Below are positions 37,782 through 44,489 of a DNA stretch of 44,719 nucleotides, piece by piece (position 1 is the first letter of the stretch; each line of letters starts with the position of its first letter). This DNA comes from a virus. A program made the position numbers and the translations under genes. The stretch lies in IMG/VR virus record IMGVR_UViG_3300012936_000034, positions 1-44,719 of that record, one strand, 5' to 3'. A model generated the notes under the pieces. The model saw nothing but the letters and a program-made list of their open reading frames with translations, did not search any database and had not been told where the DNA came from.

Positions 37782-38667
37782 ACTAAGACCCGTAGAACCA
37801 ACTGCATCTAATAGCAATACACTTGCAAAACGAGAAGATTTAAGTCTGGTCACTAAGGCAGATGCCACAGACGAACAGATCATTGACGCTGCAATCAATT
37901 TGCAGATGGGTCAAACTCGTTATCAAAACAACACCTTTGTTGTAGGATCACAGATCACACCATACAAAAAGGTGCAGCAAGCGTTGCTAGAATTAGAAAC
38001 CAGAAATCATGGTTTTAAAGAATTAATTTACAAACAAAAACTCTGCGAGAATAACAGAAAAGTTATTGCAAGATCTCTCAGGATTGAAAAGGAAAGAAAA
38101 GAACCTGACGAACTAGAAATCGAAAGGTTGGAGATTGAATTAGATAAAGCAAACTATGATTGCAGTATCTACGAAAGAAAGCATATTACCTACAACAGGG
38201 AAATTCGTGAGTTCTGTGACATGGTTCGCGAACATATGGAAGACGAAAAATCAATTGAGCATTATCGTGTAACAAACGAGACAGAGGACCGCAAGTATTG
38301 GATTACCCGTATGGCGAAACAAGCAGCAGTCGATGTACATGCTATCGGTCGTCTCGGTAGTGGCAACTTAGATTCTATTATGAATATGCCACAAGCGGAT
38401 CAATTAGCAGCTATTAAAGGTGCAGTAGAACATGCTACACTACTAACTGCTGGTGTTGAACGTATGCAACAACAACTGCTTCCAGAAGTCAGACAGATTA
38501 TGGAGCAGGAATATGATAAACTAGATATGCCTAAACTCTTAGGTTTAGGTATGAATAATGAACCTATGATGCTTCCAGATGAGGTGACCAAACAAAATGA
38601 GCAAGACAAAAACAAAAAATCAAACAAGTTCCGTATTCAGTCTACCCGTAAATCCGAAGCTGGATAA
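37762..38667 (+). CDS. Helical, coiled-coil-rich phage protein of unknown function
   Basis: 301 aa from ATG 37762. This start has GGAGA (37749-37753) upstream at about 8-nt spacing, whereas the in-frame ATG at 37747 has no Shine-Dalgarno, so the shorter form is preferred. It overlaps the preceding gene by 20 nt. The N-terminal 35 residues are low complexity and acidic. Residues about 75-165 are highly charged and helical (LELETRNHGFKELIYKQKL ... ELEIERLEIELDKANYDCSIY), probably a coiled coil. Later comes a Met/Gln-rich helical region (GVERMQQQLLPEVRQIMEQEYDKL) and a basic tail (FRIQSTRKSEAG). This could be a scaffold or chaperone-like assembly protein, but no family is claimed. Confidence 0.65.
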   Translation: MEPSDSELRPVEPTASNSNTLAKREDLSLVTKADATDEQIIDAAINLQMGQTRYQNNTFVVGSQITPYKKVQQALLELETRNHGFKELIYKQKLCENNRKVIARSLRIEKERKEPDELEIERLEIELDKANYDCSIYERKHITYNREIREFCDMVREHMEDEKSIEHYRVTNETEDRKYWITRMAKQAAVDVHAIGRLGSGNLDSIMNMPQADQLAAIKGAVEHATLLTAGVERMQQQLLPEVRQIMEQEYDKLDMPKLLGLGMNNEPMMLPDEVTKQNEQDKNKKSNKFRIQSTRKSEAG

Positions 38668-40342
38668 GGTATTTACAGATTCTGTAATCATACCTTGGTT
38701 GACTAGATACAAACCTTATATCAGGGACTTGTATTTTACTTGCAGGATGCCACCTTTTGAGCAGGATGCCATGGGTGATATCTTTTCTGGTGATACTAGG
38801 CAGCTTGTATATAATGCAATGGTGATCTCTAGAGAGACAGAGATCCCGTTGTCTGCTACTTTCAATAACATCTATGTTAGACCAGATCAAGAAGGTCTAG
38901 ATTTGTTTGCACATAATTTCAGTGTTCTGTATGAAAGTGGAGTTAAAATTGCAACTATCCCTCATACAAGTTGGGTTGCCACTGGTATCTTGCAAGAAAG
39001 ATTTCCAGATCTTAAGATCAAGAATACCATCCTTAGAAATGTCACCAAAGCAAATGAAATTGTAGCTCTTGCCAAGGCAGGTTTTCATTATATTAATCTC
39101 GATAGAGATTTGATGAGAGACCGTGATGCTCTCAAGAGGATCCAAGATGCTAAAGAATATTGTGCTTCTATTGGTAAACCAGTAGAACTATCACTGCTTG
39201 TCAACGAAGGATGTTGGGGTGGATGTTCCATGATGGATGAGCATTACCATTTCAATAATACCAGGACAGAAGGTCCTCAGTATTTTATGGATCCTATCAG
39301 TACAAATTCATGTGCTAAGTGGGATATTGAAGACAACTCTTCTGCTCTCAAGGCAGCAAACCTACCTCCATGGCGTGAAGATTGGGATGAGTTTATTGAT
39401 CTTGGTATCGATTGTTTCAAGATGCATGGTAGAGAAAACTCTATCAGATTGAAAGAAAGTATGGATATTATTGAACGTTGGGTAAAGAAAGAAGAACTTC
39501 TTTTTCCTGAGTTTGATGATTACATGATTGATCTTGCAGTTAAAGATGCTCCTATTAATCTATGGAGAAACAAAATCAAGAACTGTAAATTTGATTGTTG
39601 GGATTGCAATTACTGTGATAGTGTTGTTGACGCTCATATCAAAAAGAAAGGAGAAGATCCTTCTGTAGAAGAATATACACAGCGTTGTCTAGATGCAATT
39701 GATAATGCTCTAATCTATAAGTCCAACTTCAATGATCCTAAGTTCAGACCAATTGGTTTGAGTTCTAATCGTGTAAGACATTTGTTGAACAACCTATGTT
39801 CTCATGATGATGCTGTATACCTAGAGATGGGTACATACATGGGTAGCACACTCTTCTCTGCTATCATGGGTAATGATATTCCTGCATTTGGAGTAGACGA
39901 TTTCTCTGATCCAGAGTGTAAACCAATGACTGAAAATGTCATGTGGACAGAAGTAGGAAATGCTTTTGATGAATTCAAGATTAATTTTGAAAAGTATGAG
40001 AATGGTCAAACTACATTTATTGGTAGCAGTGTTACCGATCTAGTAGAAGACGACTTTGAAGGACATAAACCAAATGTTGTGTTCTATGATGCTGGTCATG
40101 ATTATGTTGAACAACTCAATGCTCTGTCTCACATCACTCCTTTCCTAGCAGACAAGTTTATTTTGGTTATTGATGATGCCAACTTTGATGGTGTAATTGA
40201 TTCTGCCATTCAATACATTAAAGAACAAGACTTTGATGTGTGGTTTGAAAGAAAAATTTTGAGCACTATTCCAGAAAATCCAAGTCATTGGTGGAATGGT
40301 GTATATGTTTTGGTATTGGAAAAAAAGAATGAAAGTAATTAA
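38597..40342 (+). CDS. U32-peptidase-like TIM-barrel domain fused to class I SAM methyltransferase
   Basis: 581 aa. Residues about 40-280 follow the order of U32/UbiU-type proteins: a strand with LSATFNN, LYESGVKIATI, FPDLKIKNTILRNVTKANE, AKAGFHYINLDRDLMRD, then VELSLLVNEGCWGGC. C206, C210, C239 and C273 could be the iron-sulfur ligands seen in that family. After the barrel comes a C-x3-C-x2-C-x2-C cluster (C330, C334, C337, C340). Residues 385-581 form a methyltransferase: motif I YLEMGTYMGST (E410, G412, G416), FGVDDFSD, then VVFYDAGHDYVEQ and VIDDAN, as in Methyltransf_24. A GAGGTG Shine-Dalgarno 10 nt upstream supports the ATG, which lies inside the preceding gene (71-nt overlap). U32 relatives carry out oxygen-independent hydroxylations or were named peptidases; the substrate here is unknown. 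The methyltransferase call is firm, the U32 call moderate. Confidence 0.65.
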   Translation: MSKTKTKNQTSSVFSLPVNPKLDKVFTDSVIIPWLTRYKPYIRDLYFTCRMPPFEQDAMGDIFSGDTRQLVYNAMVISRETEIPLSATFNNIYVRPDQEGLDLFAHNFSVLYESGVKIATIPHTSWVATGILQERFPDLKIKNTILRNVTKANEIVALAKAGFHYINLDRDLMRDRDALKRIQDAKEYCASIGKPVELSLLVNEGCWGGCSMMDEHYHFNNTRTEGPQYFMDPISTNSCAKWDIEDNSSALKAANLPPWREDWDEFIDLGIDCFKMHGRENSIRLKESMDIIERWVKKEELLFPEFDDYMIDLAVKDAPINLWRNKIKNCKFDCWDCNYCDSVVDAHIKKKGEDPSVEEYTQRCLDAIDNALIYKSNFNDPKFRPIGLSSNRVRHLLNNLCSHDDAVYLEMGTYMGSTLFSAIMGNDIPAFGVDDFSDPECKPMTENVMWTEVGNAFDEFKINFEKYENGQTTFIGSSVTDLVEDDFEGHKPNVVFYDAGHDYVEQLNALSHITPFLADKFILVIDDANFDGVIDSAIQYIKEQDFDVWFERKILSTIPENPSHWWNGVYVLVLEKKNESN

Positions 40343-41042
40343 TCCTGCAGTATTTGGTGTAAACCACCCCTCCACTTGGGAGGTTGATGAAAAACATATT
40401 GGTAGAAGTAAAAACAAACTTGTTATTGTAAAAAACTTCTTTACCAATCCAGATGATCTAAGAATGTATGCACAGTCCGTTGATTATCTGAGTACAATTC
40501 AAGGTGAAGTAACCAACTTACCAGGATACTTACATCTCATTAGTAACTATAAGAAAGGATTATATTCTCCAATCAGATATATCTGTGCAAACTATTTTGG
40601 TTGCTCAGATGAAACTATGAGACATCCAGAAGAAAGTAGATTTTCTTTTCAGATTTATGACGTAGACGAGAAAGTCAGGTTCATGAGTTTGTATCCACAT
40701 TCTGATTACACTCGATATGCTGCTGTGTTGTCACTTAACAATGATGATGAGTATGAAGGTGAAGTTCCTAATGGAACTGCCTTCTGGCGTATCAAGGAAA
40801 CTGGAGAGGAGTATGTCTGTGGTGAAAGAAACTACAGGTCAGAAAGGATTGCCAATAAAGTAAATTCTATGGTATCGTTCGATCCTGCTAAAGTAAAATT
40901 AAAAGAATGGGAACGGTATCATGTAGAAGAACATTCTACCAATTCTCTTTTGGTATATGAAGGATCTCTATGGCATAGTCCATACTTTCAAAAAGATAAT
41001 TGGAAAACAAAAAGATTAACTTTCAACGCTTTTGTCCGTTGA
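40329..41042 (+). CDS. 2OG-Fe(II) oxygenase-like protein (DUF6445-like)
   Basis: 237 aa from ATG 40329, overlapping the preceding stop by 14 nt, so translation is probably coupled. The longer in-frame start at 40296 would extend further into the upstream gene and gives an atypical MVYMFWYW leader. Core signature: YPHSDYTRYAAVLSLN gives the HxD pair H124 and D126. NGTAFWR follows at 148-154, then LVYEGSLWHSPYF gives the distal H216, and KRLTF gives the 2OG-contact candidate R229. This order fits the double-stranded beta-helix dioxygenases, near DUF6445. Such enzymes hydroxylate proteins, nucleic acids or small molecules using iron, oxygen and 2-oxoglutarate. The substrate is unknown; phage structural protein modification is inferred from location only. 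Confidence 0.68.
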   Translation: MKVINPAVFGVNHPSTWEVDEKHIGRSKNKLVIVKNFFTNPDDLRMYAQSVDYLSTIQGEVTNLPGYLHLISNYKKGLYSPIRYICANYFGCSDETMRHPEESRFSFQIYDVDEKVRFMSLYPHSDYTRYAAVLSLNNDDEYEGEVPNGTAFWRIKETGEEYVCGERNYRSERIANKVNSMVSFDPAKVKLKEWERYHVEEHSTNSLLVYEGSLWHSPYFQKDNWKTKRLTFNAFVR

Positions 41043-41049
41043 TAAATAA
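41042..41049 (+). promoter_or_regulatory. Late promoter-like ATAAATAA
   Basis: ATAAATAA begins at the last base of the preceding TGA stop (TGATAAATAA) and lies 28 nt before the ATG at 41077. It matches the last seven bases of TATAAATA. A short CACA/TGTG inverted repeat follows but is too weak to call. Confidence 0.55.
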
Positions 41050-41076
41050 AGTACACAATATTCCCCTGTGATAACT

Positions 41077-41274
41077 ATGGATCCCGCAACTCTTAAGAAA
41101 AATTTTGAGGAACAAATTGCTACTACAGAGAAGCAAATTACAGAACTAGAAGATAACCTCAAAAAAGCAAACGAGTATAAACTCAAACTCGTGGGTGGTC
41201 TAGAAACTCTGGGTCTTCTAGAAGGAGACGGAGAAAAACCAGCAGAAGCAGCACCCACTGAAGTAGTAGAATAA
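41077..41274 (+). CDS. Small coiled-coil protein of unknown function
   Basis: 65 aa from ATG 41077 (an in-frame GTG at 41068 is possible but there is no reason to prefer it). Residues about 5-45 are a charged amphipathic helix (LKKNFEEQIATTEKQITELEDNLKKANEY), followed by LVGGLETLGLL and an acidic, Ala/Pro-rich tail. It has its own late-promoter-like motif upstream and a strong terminator downstream, so it may be produced in quantity. Similar small proteins occur near the neck genes of marine T4-like phages as far as I recall. Function unknown. Confidence 0.68.
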   Translation: MDPATLKKNFEEQIATTEKQITELEDNLKKANEYKLKLVGGLETLGLLEGDGEKPAEAAPTEVVE

Positions 41275-41277
41275 ATA
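41271..41277 (+). promoter_or_regulatory. Late promoter-like ATAAATA spanning the stop codon
   Basis: ATAAATA includes the TAA stop (41272-41274) of the 65-aa gene and lies 48 nt before the gp13 ATG. Another CTAAATA (41293-41299) lies in the loop of the terminator that follows. Either could drive the neck genes. Confidence 0.5.
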
Positions 41278-41279
41278 CT

Positions 41280-41317
41280 AAATCCCTTCTTCCTAAATAG
41301 GAGAGAAGGGATTTTTT
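41280..41317 (+). terminator. Strong intrinsic terminator before gp13
   Basis: Perfect 11-bp stem AAATCCCTTCT (41280-41290) and AGAAGGGATTT (41304-41314). An inner TCCT/AGGA stem extends it with a single bulged G (41303) and an AAAT loop. A run of six T follows (41312-41317). It ends transcripts of the accessory/fibre region. The right arm also contains AGGAGAGAAGGG, the only Shine-Dalgarno-like sequence near gp13 (about 14 nt before its ATG), so read-through RNA would have a masked ribosome site. The inner loop region carries CTAAATA. Confidence 0.85.
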
Positions 41318-41324
41318 GTGTGTA

Positions 41325-42125
41325 ATGGCATCTCCAAGTACAAGAGCTGAACTCATCACATATTGTAAGAGGCAACTTGGCGAACCTGTCTTGCAAGTTA
41401 ACATTGACGATGAGCAGGTCAACAACGTAATAGACGACACGTTTCAGTTCTTCCAGGAGAACTGCTACAACGGTATGGAGAGAGCGTTCCTAAGACACGA
41501 AATCACTGCTGACGATAAGACAAGATTTAGTGCCACAACTACAACATCAAATGGAAATACGAATTGGTTAGAAGCAACTAACTATGTTCCTATTCCAGAT
41601 CATGTAGTTGGTATCACTAGAGTTTTTGGTCTTGTCAGTAATTCAATCCGTTCAAATCTTTTTGGCGTTGAGTATCAAATCTTCCTGAATGATCTCTATG
41701 CGTTTGGATCGCTTGATATCCTCAACTATTATATGAACAAGACTTATCTAGAAACTCTAGATATGGTTCTGAACAATGGTTCATTCCAGCAGTTCAGATT
41801 TACAGCACGTCGTGATCGTTTATACCTTGATATCAATAAGGACTTCCTCAAAGAAGGGACTAATATTCTTATTGAATGTCATCGTCTTCTCGATCCTACA
41901 GAAGCCACTGAGATGAACAATGATCCTTTTGTTAAAAAGTATGCTACTGCTCTGATGAAGAAGCAGTGGGGTATGAATTTAATTAAGTATAACAATGTTC
42001 AACTACCTGGCGGCGTCACTTTGAATGGTAGAGAAATCTACACAGACGCACTAGCAGAAATTGAGAAAATCGAAAGCGAAATTCTCAGTAAGTATGCAAT
42101 CCCACCAATGGATATGATCGGATAA
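41325..42125 (+). CDS. 13: Neck protein gp13
   Basis: 266 aa, against 309 in T4. The N-terminus MASPSTRAELITYCKRQLGEPVLQVNIDDEQVNNVIDDTFQFF is typical of gp13 in T4-like marine phages (quoted motif core: YCKRQLGEPVL, DDEQV). The Y/W-rich middle and GVTLNGREIYTDALAEIEKIE near the C-terminus also fit. gp13 caps the filled head with gp14 and joins it to the tail. An upstream in-frame TTG (41316) is possible, but ATG 41325 gives the conserved MASPS start. It lies directly after the terminator, so expression must come from a promoter in or upstream of it, or from read-through. Confidence 0.85.
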   Translation: MASPSTRAELITYCKRQLGEPVLQVNIDDEQVNNVIDDTFQFFQENCYNGMERAFLRHEITADDKTRFSATTTTSNGNTNWLEATNYVPIPDHVVGITRVFGLVSNSIRSNLFGVEYQIFLNDLYAFGSLDILNYYMNKTYLETLDMVLNNGSFQQFRFTARRDRLYLDINKDFLKEGTNILIECHRLLDPTEATEMNNDPFVKKYATALMKKQWGMNLIKYNNVQLPGGVTLNGREIYTDALAEIEKIESEILSKYAIPPMDMIG

Positions 42126-42126
42126 A

Positions 42127-43251
42127 ATGCCTACCAGTCCCTACTTTCCAACTTATTACCAAGGTCACAGTGGCGAACAAGGTCTCGTTCAGGATCTTGT
42201 GGATGAGCAAATCAAACTGTTTGGTACAGATGTATACTATATCCCTAGAATAGTTCTACAGGATAGCACTCTGGATGAAGTTAGATACTCTAAGTATCAA
42301 GAACAATTCCAGATTGAAATGCTATTACAGAATGTCACAGGATTTGGTGACAATGCTGAGTTCATCTCCAAGTTCGGTTTAAGAATTACAGACGAAATTA
42401 TCTTCCGTGTGTCTACAAGACGCTGGGATGAAGAGGTAGCAGATCACAATCCTAACCTTACTGTTACCAGTAGACCTAACGAGGGAGACTTATTGTACTT
42501 CCCATTGACACAGGACATCTACGAAATCAAGTTTGTTGGTAAAGAAGAACCATTCTTCCAGTTTGGTAAGATCCAATTCTATGCTATTACTGCTGAGATC
42601 TACGAAATTGGTAGTGATGACTTTGATACTGGTATTGCAGAGATCGATGCAGTAGAACAACTCTTCGATAATGCTATCAAACTATTCATGGATCCTGGTG
42701 GCACTGGTGACTTTACTGTAGGTGAAGAAGTTGTTGGTGATGAGTTCCTTGCCAAGGCAACATCTACTATCACAGGCGATGCTGTTACAGCAATTACAAT
42801 TACAGATGGTGGAGCTCATTACAAACAAGGTACACCACCATCAGTAACTATTACAGGAGGAGGTGGAACAGGTGCGACAGCAACTGCTACGGTTAGCAGC
42901 ACTGGCATCGTTAATGGTATTACTATCACTAGCGGTGGGTCAGGTTATACTTCTAACCCTACTATCACGGTGGACTATTCACCAAAAGACAACAGAGCAG
43001 AAGTCAAGTCTTGGGACAGCGCAACCAGAGCTCTACAAGTCATCAACAGAACAGGAACGTTTACCACTGCCGAAGTAATTACTGGTCTAACTTCTGGTGC
43101 TCAATGGTCGCCTGAGACTTTTGACACTCTAAATAACGTCAGCAGTAACTACGATCAAAATAGGCAGATTGAAGATGCCGCTGATGACATCATTGATTGG
43201 ACGGAGGGTAATCCGTTTGGTGAAGCTGGTAATTTTACAGGTAGTATCTAA
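42127..43251 (+). CDS. 14: Neck protein gp14 with GxGY insertion
   Basis: 374 aa, against 256 in T4. Starts 1 nt after gp13. The N-terminal region has YYQGHSGEQGLVQDLVDEQIKLFG, DVYYIPR and FGLRITDEIIFRVSTRRW, typical of gp14. Residues about 135-165 (GDLLYFPLTQDIYEIKFVG..EPFFQFGK) form the conserved core. Residues about 195-290 are extra: two GxGY modules (ITDGGAHYKQGTPPSVTITGG and GGSGYTSNPTITV). The C-terminal part (NRQIEDAADDIIDWTEGNPFGE) is again typical. gp14 forms the head-completion neck complex with gp13. Confidence 0.85.
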   Translation: MPTSPYFPTYYQGHSGEQGLVQDLVDEQIKLFGTDVYYIPRIVLQDSTLDEVRYSKYQEQFQIEMLLQNVTGFGDNAEFISKFGLRITDEIIFRVSTRRWDEEVADHNPNLTVTSRPNEGDLLYFPLTQDIYEIKFVGKEEPFFQFGKIQFYAITAEIYEIGSDDFDTGIAEIDAVEQLFDNAIKLFMDPGGTGDFTVGEEVVGDEFLAKATSTITGDAVTAITITDGGAHYKQGTPPSVTITGGGGTGATATATVSSTGIVNGITITSGGSGYTSNPTITVDYSPKDNRAEVKSWDSATRALQVINRTGTFTTAEVITGLTSGAQWSPETFDTLNNVSSNYDQNRQIEDAADDIIDWTEGNPFGEAGNFTGSI

Positions 43252-44051
43252 TGTTAGGATCACATTTTTATAATCAAATTGTTCGTAAGAACATTGTAGC
43301 GTTTGGTACGCTCTTCAATAACATCACAATGAAGAGTACAGATCCTAGTGATGGAACTGTTCTAGAAGAGATCAAAGTGCCATTGGCATATGGTCCAAAA
43401 CAAAAATTTCTTGTTAGGTTAGAAGAAAACCAATCTAATAGAAAAGTAGCAATTACATTACCACGTCTCTATTTTGAGATGACAGGTATTGACTATGATG
43501 CTACTCGCAAGACATCTCCTATTCAAAAATACAAAACTATCATTGATGGTAATGGTGGTGAAGTAAGAGTGCAGTATGTTCCTGTTCCTTATAATCTAAG
43601 TTTTGAATTAGGAATTATTGCCAAGTCTCAAGACGACGCACTACAAATTACTGAGCAGATCTTACCATACTTCCAACCATCATTCAGTATCACTCTTAAT
43701 ATGATACCTGATATGAATGAAAAACGTGATGTTGCTATTGTTTTAAACAATGTAAGTTACGAAGATGAGTGGGATGACAGTTTTTATGAGCGTAGATATA
43801 TCATCTATACTCTAAACTTTACAGTCAAGACTTATCTCTACGGTCCATATAACACATCAGACGTTATCAAGAAAGCAATCATCCATGAAACTCTTGGTAA
43901 TGCTTCTGTTAACCGTAGAACTATTACGCGAACATATACACCAAAAGCAAAAACAGATATCAATACAGATGGTCAGATTGATGCCGCAGATGACATTCTA
44001 GTTGATGCTGGTGATGATTTTGGATTTAATGAAGGAATTGAATTCTTATGA
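43251..44051 (+). CDS. 15: Tail sheath stabiliser and completion protein gp15
   Basis: 266 aa, close to the 272 of T4. Overlaps gp14 by 1 nt (TAATG). The N-terminus MLGSHFYNQIVRKNIVAFGTLFNNI, the strand VPLAYGPKQKFLVRL, and TLPRLYFEMTGIDYD are the recognised gp15 blocks; YNLSFELGIIAKSQDDALQI and QILPYFQPSFSITLNMI follow. gp15 forms a ring at the head-proximal end of the tail and joins it to the gp13/gp14 neck. The acidic tail (DINTDGQIDAADDILVDAGDDF) is an EF-hand-like Asp-rich stretch of uncertain meaning. Confidence 0.87.
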   Translation: MLGSHFYNQIVRKNIVAFGTLFNNITMKSTDPSDGTVLEEIKVPLAYGPKQKFLVRLEENQSNRKVAITLPRLYFEMTGIDYDATRKTSPIQKYKTIIDGNGGEVRVQYVPVPYNLSFELGIIAKSQDDALQITEQILPYFQPSFSITLNMIPDMNEKRDVAIVLNNVSYEDEWDDSFYERRYIIYTLNFTVKTYLYGPYNTSDVIKKAIIHETLGNASVNRRTITRTYTPKAKTDINTDGQIDAADDILVDAGDDFGFNEGIEFL

Positions 44052-44461
44052 GTAACCTAGAAGAAAACATGGAGGAGATCCTCAACATCAGTGCAGAACC
44101 AGTTGAGGAGAGCAAACCTTCTAAACCAGTTCCACCAAAGATTGATGAAGAAGATCGTGAGAAAGACTATCGATATACCCGTGGTGAATTGTACTCACTC
44201 ATAGATCAGGGTCAGGAGGCGGTCAGAGGCGCTTTAGAGGTCGCTCAGGAGAGTGGACACCCTAGAGCGTATGAAGTCGCTGTAGCGGCAATGAAGCACG
44301 TTGCAGACATGACTGAGAAACTGCAGGACCTTCATAAGAAAATGAAAGACCTAGATGAAGAGAAGAAAGGTCCTTCTAAAGTCACTAACAATGCTATGTT
44401 TGTAGGTTCTACAGCAGAGTTACAGAAGATGCTCAAGGAGATGGGTGGGGGAAAACGATAA
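44048..44461 (+). CDS. 16: Small terminase subunit gp16
   Basis: 137 aa (T4: 164). Overlaps gp15 by 4 nt (ATGA). The N-terminal 45 residues are acidic and Pro-rich. The core (YRYTRGELYSLIDQGQEAVRGALEVAQESGHPRAYEVAVAAMKHVADMTEKL, quoted here as ALEVAQESGHPRAYEV) is the coiled-coil oligomerisation region of gp16-type terminases. The C-terminus has the TNNAMFVGSTAELQKML segment. gp16 regulates the large terminase gp17, which should follow downstream of this window after the small gene at 44490. Confidence 0.87.
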   Translation: MSNLEENMEEILNISAEPVEESKPSKPVPPKIDEEDREKDYRYTRGELYSLIDQGQEAVRGALEVAQESGHPRAYEVAVAAMKHVADMTEKLQDLHKKMKDLDEEKKGPSKVTNNAMFVGSTAELQKMLKEMGGGKR

Positions 44462-44465
44462 ATAA
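44458..44465 (+). promoter_or_regulatory. Late promoter-like ATAAATAA overlapping the gp16 stop
   Basis: ATAAATAA contains the TAA stop of gp16 (44459-44461) and lies 25 nt before the ATG at 44490. GATAAA (44457-44462) is the inverse complement of TTTATC (44484-44489), which abuts that ATG, so a weak hairpin with a 21-nt loop is possible. Confidence 0.5.
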
Positions 44466-44489
44466 TCTCGTAAACCCTCGTCGTTTATC

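Noticed and set aside
38747-39620. Radical SAM enzyme call for the U32-like fusion
   Set aside because: C330-x3-C334-x2-C337 has the right spacing, but it comes after the barrel and not in its first loop, and the barrel segments fit U32 better. It is kept only as a remark in the finding.
41051-41071. CACA...TGTG hairpin before the 65-aa gene
   Set aside because: Four base pairs and no supporting context.
43960-44020. EF-hand calcium-binding loop at the end of gp15
   Set aside because: DINTDGQIDAADDI resembles a dockerin/EF-hand loop, but it is a single copy in a low-complexity acidic tail without flanking helices, so it is only mentioned in the gp15 entry.
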